Positions 46,077-59,283 of a stretch of DNA of 64,000 nucleotides are shown here, piece after piece. The stretch comes from Carnegiea gigantea (lineage: Eukaryota > Streptophyta > Magnoliopsida > Caryophyllales > Cactaceae): assembly GCA_029747015.1 (NCBI GenBank), contig JAKOGI010000367.1:186001-250000 (forward strand). Direction: 5' to 3'. The notes beneath the pieces were generated by a model, which worked only from the letters and a program-made list of their open reading frames with translations, was not told the origin of the DNA and ran no database searches. Position 1 is the stretch's first letter, and every line of letters starts with the position of its first letter. The position numbers and the translations under genes were made by a program.

Positions 46077-49000
46077 GATCCCCCCTTCTTGATTGTGATT
46101 CACCCTCAAATCATCACCATCATCTTCATCCTTAAGGTAAGGTGTGAGATCACCTATATTGAAGGTAGAAGACACACCCATGTCAGTGGGCGATTCTAAC
46201 TTGTAGGCATTATTGTTCACCTTTTCAAGGACTTTGAAAGGACCCCCCTCTTGGCATAAGCTTGTTTCTCCTTCCTGATGGGAATCTTTCCATTCTCAAG
46301 TGTAGCCATACTAAGTCCCCAGGCTTGAAGGTGAGGGCCTTGCGGTGCTTGTTTGCTCTTGCCTTGTAGACTCATTGGTCTTCTCAATCTTTGCTCGAAT
46401 TTGTTGGTAAAGCTTCTTCATCTCCTTTGCTCTTTCTTTTACCTCATAACTCACTCTAAACTCAAGAGAAAGAGGTATGAGTTCAAGTGGAGTTGGAGAT
46501 TGATTCCATAACATGACTCAAATGGAGAATGTGCAGTGGCAAAGCTTGGTGTACAGTTGTATGAAAACTCAACATGTGGGAGCTTGAGATCCCACTCCTT
46601 GATGCTTTTACTCACCAAGCTTCGAAGCAATGTGGCGAGAGTTTTGTTGGTGACCTTGGTCTGTCCATCCATTTAAGGATGGTGGGAGGTGCTATATAAG
46701 AGCTTAGTGCTAAGGAGCCACCATAAACACCTCCAAAAATGACTAAGAAACTTTGTGTCCCAATCCGACACAATGCTCCTAGGTATGCCTTGAAGTTTGA
46801 CAACTTCCTTGAAGTAAAGATAGGCCACATACGATACATCATCGATTTTCTCATATGGAATGAAGTGAGCCATCTTTGAAGAGTGATCTACCACCACCAT
46901 AATGGCATCCTTGCCCCTTTGAGTCCTTGGGAGAGCAACTATGAAATCCACGCTCACATCCTCCCATGGACCATTAGGAGTAAGTAATGGGTGTATAACC
47001 TTGGTGGAATTAGCTCTTGGCCTTTTGGCAAATGGAACACTTAGAAATTACCACATGAATGTCCCCACCCATCTTGGGGCAAAAGAAGTGTTCCTTGAGC
47101 ATTTCAATGGTCTTGTCGATCTTAAAATGGCTAGCCATGCCCCCTCCATGCACCTCTTTAAAAAGAAGCTTTCGGATTGGCCCCTTTGGAATACATAGCT
47201 TGTTGCCCTTGAATAAGAAGCCCTCTTAGAGAGTGTAGAGGCTATGCTTATGGTCATCTTGATCATGGAGGTAGTGCTTGAAGTCTTCATCATCTTGGTA
47301 GATCTCTCAGACGAATTGGAAGGCTAGAACCCTTGCTTCCGTTACGGCCAAAAGAGAGTGCCGCCTACATAATGCATTTGCTACAACATTTGTGGTCCCC
47401 TTCTTATGTTTGGCCACAAAGGAGAAACTTTACAAGAACTCAACCCACTTAGCATGTCTTGGATTAAGTTTATGCTGGCGATTCAAGTATTTTAAGGCCT
47501 CATGATTAGAGTGAAGTACAAACTGTTTTGGCCTTAAGTAATATGACCAATGATCAAGAGCTCTTACCAATGCATAAAACTCCTTGTTGTAAGTTGAGTA
47601 GTTCTTCCTTGAGACGTTGAGCTTTACACCAAAGTAGGTAATAGGGTATTAATCTTGCATGAGGACAGCCCCCATACCCACTCCTTGCATCACAATCAAC
47701 CTCAAATGGCTTGTTAAAGTTGGGAAGGGCTAGTATCGAGGCTTCACATAGCTTGCTTTTGAGTGTCTCAAAGGCATCATGGGTAGCCGTAGTCCACTCA
47801 AAAGATCCTTTCTTCATACATTCGGTGATGGGGGCCATGAGGATGCTAAGCCCCTTGATGAATCTTCTATAAAAAGATGCCAAGCCATGAAAACTCCTAA
47901 CTTTGATGATGGAGGTGGGAGTTAACCATGACTTGATAGCTTCCACTTTGGATTGATCCATGGAGATACCATCTTTAGAAACAACATACCCTAAAAAAGG
48001 CAACTTGGGCTAAAAAGAACTCATACTTTTCCAACTTGCCAAAGAGCCTTTGAGCTCTTAGAACCCTGAAAACTTCTTGCAAATGTTGTAGATAATCTTC
48101 TTCACTCTTTGAATAAACTACGATGTCATCAAAATAGACAACCATGAATATTGCAAGAAAAGGGCTCAAGACTTCATTCATCAATCTCATAAATGTACTA
48201 GGAGCATTAGAGAACTTAAAGGCATCACCAACCACTCATAAAGTCCTCCTTTTGTCTTGAATGCTGTCTTCCATTCATCCCCTTCCCTCATGCAGATTTG
48301 GTGATATCCAGTCCTTAAATCAATCTTATAGAAGATACAAAAGCTATGAAGTTTATTAAGCATATCATCAAGTCTTGGTATGGGATAGTAATGTTGTTTA
48401 TAGATCTACTATCCATGCACATATGGCATAAACCATCCTTCTTTAGCACTAACAGAGTAGGAACCGAGCAAGGAATCATGCTCTCTCTTGCATAACCTCT
48501 AGGCATTAATTCTTCAACTTGTCTTTGAAGTTCCTTGGTTTCTTAGGGGTTACATCCATAGGCAGCCTTGTTAGGGAGTGGGGCATCGGGAATGATGTTA
48601 ATTTGGCACTCAATGCCTCAGATTGGAGGGAGGTTGGGGGGTAGATCTTATGGGAAAACATCTTGGTATTGTGACATGATGGGGCAGATTGAAGGGTGCA
48701 AGGGAGTCACTTCCTCATTTTTGTTACTTTCAAGCATAAGTAAAGCTAGAACTTGCTTACCCTTGCTTAAAGCTCTCTCAACCCGTATTTCACTTAACAC
48801 GAGAAGGTCTCTCTTTTTCTCACTTCCCACCCCAGGTTTAGTTTTGTGAACTTAGTTAGATGGTAATGGGTTTAAGACAATCTTTTCTTTATCAACAATC
48901 AAGGAATATGTGTTTTTGAACCCATCACGCACGACATGCCCATCAAATTGCCAAGGCCACCCCAATAGTATATGACATGCACTCATAGGCACCACATCAC

Positions 49001-49300
49001 GAAGAACATTATCTCTATATTTCCTTCTAATTGAAAAGGAGATAAGAGCTTGCTTGGTTACCTTAATGTTGCCACCATCATTGAGCCACTTCAAAGAATA
49101 GGGCTTGGGATGAGATATGGAAGGAATACCAAGCTTCTCAATAAGAATAGTAGAGGCCACATTGGTACAACTTCCCCCATCAATAATCAAGTTGCAAACC
49201 TTATCTTGTATGGTGCATCGAGAGTGAAAGATTATTTCCCTTTAAGCCGTGTCATAAGGAATGTCTTGGATATGTAAAGTCCTCAAAACTTGTAATTCAC
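46026..49300 (-). pseudogene. CRM-like element 2 pol: protease, RT, RNase H, integrase
   Basis: The protease (48852-49190) keeps MIIDGGSCTNVAS. RT pieces lie at 48315-48506 and 47975-48235 (VVYFDDIVVYSK; active-site Asp-Asp intact). RNase H is at 47554-48003 (EVDCDARSGYGG). Integrase pieces at 46673-46957 keep SVDFIVALP and SDWD, but the catalytic Glu codon is AAG (46655-46657, DGQTKVTN). The C-terminal piece (46026-46220) reads through the polypurine tract into the 3' LTR, as in element 1. Many frameshifts; inactive. Confidence 0.8.
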
Positions 49301-50064
49301 CCTCATCGGCATCAAGTTGAGTCTCCTCCTCTAGGTGGTCTGAATCTGCCCCATTATTGCCTTCTTGAACTTCCATCATCATGGCATCCACTTCTTTAAC
49401 TTCTTGTATGGTTATGACCCTTTTATTTGGACAATCATATTGGAAATGGCCATAACCTTGACATTTAAAACACTTCTTTCCTTCAAACTTCTTAGGCAAT
49501 TCCTTCGGAGAAGAAAAAGTCACGGCTTTGCCTTTCTCAACCTGTGAGGTGCTTTTAATTTAGGGTGAGAAAAGGGCTTAAATGGGGGTCTTGGACTTAC
49601 TTTATCTTTGGAAAAGGGCTTAGTGAAAACTTTCTTCTCCTTTCTTCGTTTTTCAACCTTGAGAGCAAGCTTGAAAACATCCAAGGTGAAATAAGTTTGG
49701 GGTTCCACCTTTCTAGCAATGAGGGGATTTAACCCATTGAGAAACCTAGCCACGGTTTGCTCTTAGGGTTCATGAATACCACCGCCTCAAGAGGAGTTGT
49801 TCAAACTCTCTCATGTACTCACTCACACTCATATTGTTTTGTTTGAGTGAGAAAATCTAGTTGTGTATGTCATGCTTGTAACTCTCGGGGAGAAACCGCC
49901 TGTTCATAAGGGTTTTGAGCTTCTCCCAAGTGTTAATCTTCCTCTTGCCATCTCTAGCCCTTTGCTTCTTGAGATTCTCAAACCACAGGGAGGCATATTT
50001 CATGAGTCTGAGGCTAGCAACTTTAAAACTCTTCTAATCAGCATAACCTTTGGCTTCAAAAATT
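49301..50064 (-). pseudogene. CRM-like element 2 gag, C-terminal part
   Basis: Minus strand from the copia junction: gag domain words KYASLWFENL-like near 50000 and MSVSEYMREFEQLL near 49800-49830. Then an intact zinc knuckle CX2CX4HX4C at 49431-49472 (CFKCQGYGHFQYDC) and an acidic linker. Contains stops, for example near 49860. The N-terminal part is at 60765-61139. Confidence 0.75.
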
Positions 50065-50069
50065 CATCC

Positions 50070-51547
50070 TATTGAATTCCAAGAGTACACAACCACAAGA
50101 GGGGGGTGAATTGTGGTGGCCGATTTTCGCCTAATAACTGACAAACAACCGTAGCACTTGATTGCAGAGATTGTTTGTAAATCACAAACAACCTTACGCC
50201 TTGTTTGTAGCGGTTGTTCTCAATTGATTCAGTAGCGAAATTCAAAGTAATAAATGCGGAAATAAAGCACACACAATTTTTATGTGGAAAACACCTCTAG
50301 CCCAACTGAGGTGTGAAAAACCACGACCTACCTCGTGTAGGATTTAACCACTTCACTAACGGGCTGAAAACGTTACAAAAGCAACACTCCTTGTTACAAC
50401 TTGTAACCCACGTAACCTTCTTCCCTAAGACAGGTTACACCACGTCCAATCTCACCAGATAGGACACGTCCAAAGTCCACACGACTGAGGACACACTCAC
50501 TCACTTTCTGTTCTGAGAACAGGGGTATAAAACACCTTATTGGGGTGCTACTGACTTAAGCAGATGTAAGGTACAATGAAGTCCTATTATGCCAAGAAAT
50601 TGAAAGCTCAGTTAAGCACAATCTTCTCACGGTTTTTCTCTTTGAAATTCAGCTCTAAGAATCTCTTACTTCTTTGTAAAAACCGGATTGTCAAATGGGA
50701 GAGAGAATTTCAATATTTAAACGCACAACCCAACGGCTATTCTTTTCAAAAGATAGGGAAAATCATCTATCTTTAGTCGCTTAGAAGATTCACCAAAGAT
50801 TTCCAATGGCTAAGAGAGGAGAGAAGATTTTCTTAAAATATCTTGGCCGAGTAATCTAGCTTGAAAAGAATAAAATCTTGATTTATCCCAAATTCAATTA
50901 AGATCTAAAAATAGGGGATAAGAATCTTTCAAGAGAAATCTTTAGCAAAAACGGTTTTGTAAATTTTTTGTTTTTTTTTCAAATTCAAAACAAATCTTTT
51001 TAGATCTGGCAGCCAACCGAAGCAAATTTTCAGATAAGACTGATGTAGCTGCTGTAGTTTTTGAGAACACCCTAGGCACCCTGTTTGCAGGGTTGTTTGG
51101 AAATGGTGTCCCAAAGCAACTTTTCGAAAACCGTTTTCAAGAAGTGCTAAAAATGATACTTTCAAGATTGGCATATTAACAAGAGTCTAAAAGATAAAAA
51201 CTAAATTAACCAAGACTCCTTGTAAGAATTAGTTGTCTTGTCAAGAGTGAATATGCTGCTCCAAAATACCTTGGTCACCTTGATTCCTTGGGTGATCTTG
51301 TGTAGCTGAATGTTCCTCAAGACTTAAACCATATGTGTTGTTTGCTGATCTTGTGTCACTGAAGCTCGGAACCTGTTCCTAAGACTTGTTCTCAACATTT
51401 AGCCACCAGGTTAATAAAATATCACAAACAGCGGTGTAGGAACAACAGTGTATTAGGCCCTGTTTGGAGAGCTTGTTTGGAACAACATTACTTAGACAAA
51501 GATGTTACTCTTGGATTTGTTATCATCAAAACTAAATATAATCAACA
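50070..51547 (-). repeat. SIRE-like element, 3' LTR
   Basis: In + coordinates it starts TATTGAATTCC (TG changed to TA compared with 59284) and ends AATCAACA. Nearly identical to 59284-60759. Confidence 0.95.
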
Positions 51548-51563
51548 AATTCTCCCTTTTTGA
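51548..51563 (-). other. Polypurine tract, SIRE-like element
   Basis: Minus-strand AAAAAGGGAGAATT next to the 3' LTR, preceded by TTTGTCATCATC, a common arrangement in copia elements. Confidence 0.75.
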
Positions 51564-51839
51564 TGATGACAAACCAAGTGACCATATTGACAAAATTAAA
51601 AAGCTTAACAACGTTTAATACTGATAGGGATCCTTTAGGTGTTAGGTCATAGAGCACGTCATATGGTTTTATTCATATGGTCTTATTCCCCCTTTTGGCA
51701 TCATTAAAAAGAATAAATAACAGTATGAATGCAAGAAAAGAAATATAGAGCATAAGGTGCAAGAAGCATCATTAAGGAGATATTGCATTAAAAACAGTAC
51801 AATGCCAAAAACGAAGATGGGAGGAGACAAGAGAACAGC

Positions 51840-53722
51840 CTAGAGAATCAGGTTGCAGGTGGGTGGTCTCGTTTGCAGAGGAGGAATGCTGGGGGCAAGA
51901 GTGGAGAGAAGGGCAAGCAATTCCTCATGGCGTTTAGCGGAGAGGGCTTGCTCCTCAGTAAGAGCAGCCTTGACTGACAGCTGAGAGCTCATCCTTAAGG
52001 CGAGCATTGTCCTCAAAAACAGCCTCAAGTTTGATGGAAGGTTGCCCAGAAACAGGTGGTCGAGGTGGTCGACGACCCTGTTTGGAGACTAACCCTTCGC
52101 CAACCTCATAGCCACACCCGAGCAAAGTGTCAATCCCAATCTCATCAACGACTTGGGCCTCCACTCGCCGTGTGAGCACTATCCCAAGGTGCTCAAACAC
52201 CCTTGTCAGCAGAAACCCATATCCAAGATCATGGGCCCGGGTGGTGTTCGCAATTCGTCCTATGTGGCGAATCATGATTGCAGGGAGGTTGATTGGTTCC
52301 TCCCGATCCAGTAAGTCCACCAGGCATTGATCGAGGGCATCAGCTGAGTTTCGCCCTTGACCTCGCGGAATTATGTTCTTGATAGTGAACATAAATAATA
52401 GTTGGTGCAGGGAGGTCATTTCACCCTTCTTAACAGAGAGGGGTGTTCTCATGCCCTATTTTTGACTGAGGCGTTGGGACACCTCTAGGAGCCTGGCTGT
52501 TTCTAGGGTTGTTTTTCTTTCCTCACATACACGTCAAAGCCTTGGGAGGGTACTCCCACAATTTTCCCAAGTGTGGGCGCATCAACCTTAATGCGTTGCC
52601 CATTCACAAAACTAGTCACCACCCCTTCGGTGACACTGCAGTTGGCGTAAAACTCAGCCAACTCAGGCACAGAACACCCCAGCTGGGTGTTTGTAAACAA
52701 GTCGAGCCAGCCTTGAGCGCGCAACTTGGTCAGGAACACCCCCAGACCCTGTTCCTCGAAAAAGCTTACATTCACTACCTTCCCCCTGACGACATTGCGC
52801 TTAAGCAACTGCGCATGTTTGTCAAACATAGGAGAGGGAGTGAACTGCTTTGGGCATTTGGGGGCAGGAACAGAGGTGGTAGCTTCTGGTAGGGGGCTGT
52901 TCTGGGCTTTCGCTTGAGGGGTGTTTTTGCAGGAGAGGGCTTTACAGCAGGTTTAGTGGTTGATTTTGGAGGGGCTTGTTCTTCAGAGAACTCGGAGAAC
53001 ACCGGTGTCCCCTGTTTGAAGGTGGTGTTCTCAGAGTCAGAACTCGAGAACCCTTCGGTAGAAGAGGAGGAAATCTCCTCGATGACAGGAGCAGAGGGTT
53101 TGGAGATACGGTGAGAGGATTGAAAAGCTATTCTCGCAGATTTGCGAGAAGGCTTGGAGGATTGTGGAGAAGAGGGAGTTTGAGAGGGCTGAGACCTTGG
53201 TTGTGGCCTTGTTCTTGGCGTTCTGCTACGCCTGGCCACTATTTTCACCCTTTTCCTTTTCTCTCCAGTTTGAGCGACCGGAGTGGGGGTTTCAGCCTCA
53301 GGGAGAGAATCCTTCTCTAAACTCTCCTCTGATGTCTCATTCGACTTCCCTTGGAAGTCGACATTCAGATCCTCCACATACACACCTTCGACAGAGGCAG
53401 CCCCTGTTTCTGTCGCTGTGTCAGGAAACAACCCAGAAGAACAGGGCTCAAAATTAAACCCTTCAGGGGTTTCCAAGAGTTGGTCTTGAGACCCCGATAG
53501 TGTACCCTCTGACTCGACTTTAATGGGACAAGCAATTGTCCCTACAAGGAACACCAATTCCCTTCCACACTCGAAGGGAATATCATCCATCCCCATTCCC
53601 ACTGATTGTAGGGACAAGCTTTTCAGGAATTTGAAAGGCTTGTACAGGATTGGGCGAGGGGGAGCAGGGATTGAGGACGCAAGAACGAGGGCTTTTGATT
53701 GAGAGGAGTTGTTGGGAGCCAT
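51840..53722 (-). pseudogene. Env-position ORF of SIRE-like element (unknown function), frameshifted
   Basis: Read from 53722 (MAPNNSSQSKALVLASSIP). The first 250 residues are Ser/Pro/Lys-rich and low complexity, then basic (about 53100-53260, RKRVKIVARRSRTPRTRP). After a frameshift near 52850 a folded-looking region follows at 52503-52829 (GWLDLFTNTQLGC, ELAEFYANC, KIVGVPSQGFDV), then 51955-52452 (QLLFMFTIKNIIPRG, NLPAIMIRHIGRIA). That block resembles the 'putative plant transposon protein' domain found in other plant retroelements. No convincing membrane anchor or signal peptide is seen, so 'envelope' is only positional. The ORF ends in an Ala/Leu-rich helix-like tail. Confidence 0.6.
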
Positions 53723-54180
53723 TGTTGCTAGAAGAGAGAGATTAGAGTTTAAGGTTTTTGCAGGGTTTTCAGGTTTTGCTTATGTGCGAGATGAACGGCA
53801 GAACTGAGAACAGGGCATATAAAGAGAGAGAGAGAGAGAGCACCCAAAATCTTTAGAAGATTTCTCGGTTTGCAACGGGTGTGAGCATTAAAAGCTTGTG
53901 CCTTGGGAAGGAAAAAAAACACATCGAGCAACCAAGGGGCGTACCTGTTCTCTTCGTTATGCCTATTCTTTGCCGTCTGATCTTGATTGGACTTAATGGT
54001 ATTAAGGCGGCTCCAGTACATCCCCTTATGCTGCACTAAGTGGATAAGTAGAGACAAAATGCACGCAATTTGAGTGTATGCAATCACATCCGTTGTTAAA
54101 AAGATTTGCAAACAGGGGGAGAGAACAGGGTGTAAAGGTTGATCTTACCAAACCCAGTTCATGTTCTGGAAACAGGTATC

Positions 54181-57100
54181 TCAGGGTGTTCTCACCAACC
54201 CTAGTTCCAGTCTATTTCTCTCAAATTGATCTCTAGCTAGTGCCTTAGTGAATATATCAGCAATTTGATTTTCCGTTGTGCAAAAATTCATAGAGATTAA
54301 ACCCTTTTCAACATTATCTCTCAAGAAATGATGTCGAATGTCAATATGCTTTGTTCTTTTATGTTGACATGGATTTTTGGCAATGTTAATTGCACTTATG
54401 TTATCACAAAAAATAGGAATGCATTCAGTGTCAACACAAAAGTCCTTAAGCTGTTGCCTTATCCACAACAGTTGAGCACAACATGAAGCTGCTGCAACAT
54501 ATTCAGCTTCTGCTGTGGACATGGCAACTGAATGTTGCTTTTTGGTAGCCCAAGATACCAAACAAGGTCCAAGAAAGTGAGCCATACCTGAGGTACTCTT
54601 TCTATCAACTAGGAATCCAGCATAGTCAGCATCAGCATATCCAACAAGATCAAAATTGCAACCTCTAGGATACCATAAGGCTAAATTGGGTGTATGTTTC
54701 AAATATCTTAGTATCCGTTTCACAGCCTTAAGATGAGTTTCCTTAGGATTAGACTGAAAACGGGCACATAAACCAATACTAAAAACAATATCTGGTCTAC
54801 TAGCGGTTAGGTATAGGAGTGACCCAATCATGCCCCTATAGAGTTTCTCCTCAACTGAGGGACTCCCATCATCCATAACCAACCTGGTTGAAGGAGAAAT
54901 AGGAGTGTCTACGGGTTTGGCCAACTCCATCCCAAAACGCTTAAGTAGCTCCTTGATATACTTTTGTTGATGGATCATGGTGCCGTTTGGAGTTTGCTTG
55001 ATTTGTAAGCCTAAGAAAAAGTTAAGCTCACCCATCATGCTCATCTCAAACTCACTCCTTATCATATTTAAAAATTCATTGCATAAATCATGATGAGTTG
55101 CACCAAATATAATGTCATCAACATATATTTGGACAATCAATAAATGTTCCCCCTTAGATTTTAGAAACAAGGTATTGTCTACCTTGCCTCTTCTAAAATC
55201 ATTTTCAATTAAAAAACTTGACAACGTTCGTACCAAGCTCTAGGAGCTTGTTTTAGGCCATAAAGAGCTTTGTCAAGTTTGAAAACATGGTTAGGAAATT
55301 CACTGTTTTCAAAACCAGGGGGTTGTTTGACATACACCTCTTCTTTAAGGTATCCGTTGAGGAATGCACTTTTCACGTCCATTTGATATAACTTGATTTC
55401 CATATGAGCTGCAAAGGCTATTAAGATTCGAATAGCCTCAATTCTAGCAACTGGTGCAAAGGTTTCTTCATAATCGATCCCTTCTTCTTGATTATACCCT
55501 TGAGCAACCAGCCGTGCCTTGTTCCTAGTGACTGTTCCTGACTCATCCAGTTTGTTTCGGAACACCCACTTGGTTCCAATGATTGTTCTCTCTGCAGGTT
55601 TAGGTACAAGGTGCCATACTTTGTTTCTTTTAAATTGATGGAGCTCTTCTTGCATTGCCGTGACCCAATCTGAATCTGCAAGAGCTTCATTCACACTCTT
55701 TGGCTCAATATCAGAGAGAAAAGCATAGAAAGCACAGAAATTCTTAAGCTTAGACATAGTTTGCACTCCACTGTTAATATCAGACAGAATTTGATCAAGG
55801 GGGTGCGAACTATGGTACTTCCATGGTCGTGAGTAAGAGGATCCACAGACCCATGCTCTACTCTAGTCGTAATATCAAGCTTACGATCATCTCCTGAGCC
55901 TGTTTCTGCACCTGTTTGTAAGCTTGTTCCTGAAGAACATGGTCCTGAATAGGGTTCAATGGTGTTTCCCCCTGTTTGGTGTTCACCTTGCCTGCTGTTC
56001 TGAGGAACACCTTCAGGAGTTGTTTTCTCCATGGTGTTCTTACCTCGTTTATCTTGGAGCAACACTTCTTTTCGAACAAGACCTAATTCAAGTTCATCTT
56101 CCTGTGCATCATTCTCACTCAACAAGTTAGATTCATTAAAAAGCACATGCACACTTTCTTCAACACGTAAGGTCCTTTTGTTAAAGACTTTGTATGCCTT
56201 GCTGTGAGAAGAATAGCCAAGAAATATTGCCTCATCACTCCTAGGGTCAAACTTTCCTAAGGCATCCTTCCCATTATTATGCACAAAACACCTACAACCA
56301 AATGTTCTTAGGTGCGTAATATTGGGTTTTCTGCCCTTGAAAAGTTCATAAGGAGTTTTGTTCAAATGGGTCTGATCATGCATCTATTTATAATGTAACA
56401 TGAGGTGTTCAATGCTTCTGCCCAGAAATACCTAGGAAGACCACTAGCAATAAGCATTGTTCTGGTCATGTCTTCCAGGGTGCGATTTTTGCGCTCAACC
56501 ACCCCATTTTGTTGGGGTGTTCTTGGAGCTGAGAAGTTATGATCAACACCATGTTCATTACAATAGTTGATAAAACTTGCATTTTCAAACTCAGTTCCAT
56601 GATCAGATCTCAAGCTAATTAAGGAGTGTCCTACTCTCTTTTCAACCTTTTTGAGAAAGGCAATAAAATTCTCAAAGGTTTCATCTTTGGATGCCAAAAA
56701 CAAGGTCCAAGTAAATCGAGAGTAATCATCCACTACAACAAGCACATACTTTTTCCCACCTCTACTAGTTATCCTCATGGGACCACACAAATCAATGTGT
56801 AATAATTCTAGAGGTTGGGTAGTGCTTACACATTTTTTCGATTTAAAAGAAGATCTGACTTGTTTGCCTTTTGCACAAGCTTCACATACCTTGTCATCAT
56901 TAAATTTGATGGAAGGTAGTCCAATAACCAGGTCTTTTGAAACAAGTTTGTTTAAAAGAGTAAGGCTTGCATGACCTAGTCTCTTGTGCCAGAGCATTAT
57001 GTCATCATTCACAGCACTCAAACAAGTCAGGTTGTTTTGGGGAAGAGTGGAAATACATACTTTGTAAACATTTTTGTGTCGCTTCCCCCTTAATATGACA

Positions 57101-57915
57101 TCTCCTGTGTTGATATTGACAACCAAGCAATGTGTTCGTGAGAACACCACTAGGTTGTTCTTGTCACACAGTTGGGACACACTTAGTAAATTATGCTTTA
57201 AACCATCAACTAAGTGCACATTATCAATTGAGTGGGAGAGAGTTTTACCAATGCTACCTACACCGATAATTGTCCCAGACTTGCCGTTGCCGAAAGCCAC
57301 GCTCCCATCGGTTGAAGCTGTAAGTGAGAGAAAGTTTGATTTTTCTCCAGTCATATGCCGCGAACACCCACTATCAACATACCACAGCTGCCTGTTTTCA
57401 AGGTTGTTTTCTGATCCTTTTGACAGGGTGCTTCTTACCCTGTTTGCTGGGTTGTTTGTGGGATTGTTCTCTCTCACTTCAGCCTGCAAAACAAATCACA
57501 GATTAGTTTTGGGAACCCAGATCCACTTGGGTCCCATTCTTTTAGACAAGTAAAGCTCATCTTTTCTAATCCAGATTTGTTTCACATACCTTTCATTTTT
57601 TTCAATGACATACCTTCTCAGAGGACATGAATATCGATAGTAACCAGTTTTACCATAATGAAAGCAAACAATGTTTTCAGGTAATCCCACATACTTTCTA
57701 TGAATTGGGTAAACTGTTCGTTTAGGCTTATATCCAAGTCCCTTTTTGTTTCGACTGTGGTGAGTGTTTAACCAATCAAGGGCTTGTGAGGACTTGTTCC
57801 AGCGCTTGGTTGTGATAAGCTCGGTTTCCAGTTTTTCTATATTAGCATGCAAACCCTTGTTCTGCCTGAGCAAGGACTCAACCATTTCTTCCACCTCAAA
57901 GAGTTTTTCCTCCAT
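54181..57915 (-). pseudogene. SIRE-like pol: protease, integrase, RT, RNase H
   Basis: A zinc-knuckle remnant near 57640 (CFHYGKTGYYRYSC; Cys and His positions now Tyr). A TGA stop at 57496-57498 precedes the protease (WYVDSGCSRHMTG), the integrase finger (HKRLGHAS...CEAC) and DDE residues in HIDLCGP, RSDHGTEF and NGVVERKNR. RT has [12 protein letters not shown] and the intact box Tyr-Val-Asp-Asp (IYVDDIIFG). RNase H/C-terminus ends at 54181 with ADIFTKALARDQFE. Frameshifts near 56370, 55800 and 55220 break it. Catalytic residues are all intact, so only a few lesions disable the element. Confidence 0.9.
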
Positions 57916-57935
57916 TCGAGAATAATCTCCTTCTT

Positions 57936-59228
57936 TTATAAAGAGGTTTTCTTTGAGCGTATTAATATTTTCATGTAAGCCCAGTTTTTCATTTTTAAGA
58001 TCTCATTTTCTAGTTCTAGGTCTCGGACATCTCGTTTCAATTCAGCACAAGTATCCATCAAGGTATACAAAAGTTCTTCGAGAGTTGCTTTATTGAGACC
58101 ACGTACCTTGTTCTTGAGATCAGTAAGACTGTTTGTTGATTCATCATCTGAATCCGTGTCACTTTGTGCCATGAGAGCTACAGCACCTTCATCAGTTTCA
58201 GACTCACCTTCATCCTCAGAGGAATCTCCCCAGGCAGCAAGCATAGCCTTCGAGAATCGTCTCTCAGAACTGCTTGCAGCTTATTTTCTACCTTGTTTCC
58301 TGAGGTGTTCTTGCTCTTGCTCTTCTCGAAGTAGTGGACAATTCTTCACAATGTGATCTGGTTTGCCACACTTGAAACACCCTGTGAACTGCTCTCGGGG
58401 GGTGTTTCTGGACTTACTGAAGTCTTTTCTTTTGCTGTTTTCTTTGACCTTTTTGAAGAATTTTTTGAACTTTCTTATCATTAAGGTCATCTCTTCATCC
58501 TCAAGGTCAGAGTCATCATCCTCTTGTGCTTTCAAGGCAAGCCCACGATCCTTCTTCTGCTCCTCTTTTTGTTGTGAGTTCTTTCTGAGTTCATAGGTTT
58601 GAAGATTGCCAATCAACTCGTCGAGGGTGATCTTGTTCATGTCTTTAGCTTCTTGGATGGCTGTCACCTTCGCTTCCCAAGACCGAGGCAAAATCCTTAG
58701 AATCTTCCTCACCAGCTCTTCTGTGGTGAAGGATTTTCCCAGGGATTTTAGCTCGTTTGTTATGTGGGTGAAGCGTGTGTACATATCCATCACGTTCTCA
58801 CGATCACCCATATCAAACAACTCATATTGCCTCATAAGTAGCTCAATACGTGATTGTTTGACTTGAGTTGTTCCTTCATGAGCTACTTGGAGGGCATTCC
58901 ATATCTCCTGAGCTGACTCGCACTCCGATATACGTGTATATTCATCTGGACCTAGGCCAAAATATAATAGCTTCTTGGCCTTGGCATTCTTTTCCATTTT
59001 CTTATAGTCTTCACCATCAAACCCTATGGGTTCCTTGGGAACCTTCTTACCATCTTCAAGCACCTTGGTGGGAACAAGGGGCCCGTTCTTGATGAGCATC
59101 CATAATTCATAATCTTCTGCCTGAATATAGTTCTCCATCCTATTCTTCCACCAACTATAATGTTGGCCGTTGAAATAGGGTGGACGAGTAATGGATTGCC
59201 CTTCAAGGATTCCTTGCGGTGTACTCAT
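57936..59228 (-). pseudogene. SIRE-like gag
   Basis: Starts MSTPQGILEGQSITRPPYF at 59228, 42 bases after the primer site. Copia gag core with FNGQHYSWWKNRM, SRIELLMRQYELF, then a Lys-rich stretch and a zinc knuckle at residues 284-297 (Cys284, Cys287, His292, Cys297). A stop at 58281-58283 interrupts the frame, which then continues open to 57936 with an acidic and coiled-coil segment (LKRDVRDLELENEILKMK). A frame change near 57930 leads to pol. Confidence 0.85.
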
Positions 59229-59269
59229 CTTCAGAATCTCTCAAGGTGTTAGCCCTTTTGAGAGAACCC

Positions 59270-59281
59270 GCTCTGATACCA
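59270..59281 (-). other. Primer binding site, SIRE-like element
   Basis: Minus-strand TGGTATCAGAGC, perfect match to the initiator tRNA-Met site, two bases from the 5' LTR. Confidence 0.9.
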
Positions 59282-59283
59282 CT

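Noticed and set aside
57496..57530. Intron 3' splice site (TTTGTTTTGCAG) between gag-like and pol parts of the copia element
   Set aside because: The frame continues across with a single stop and no matching 5' splice context; a point stop is simpler.
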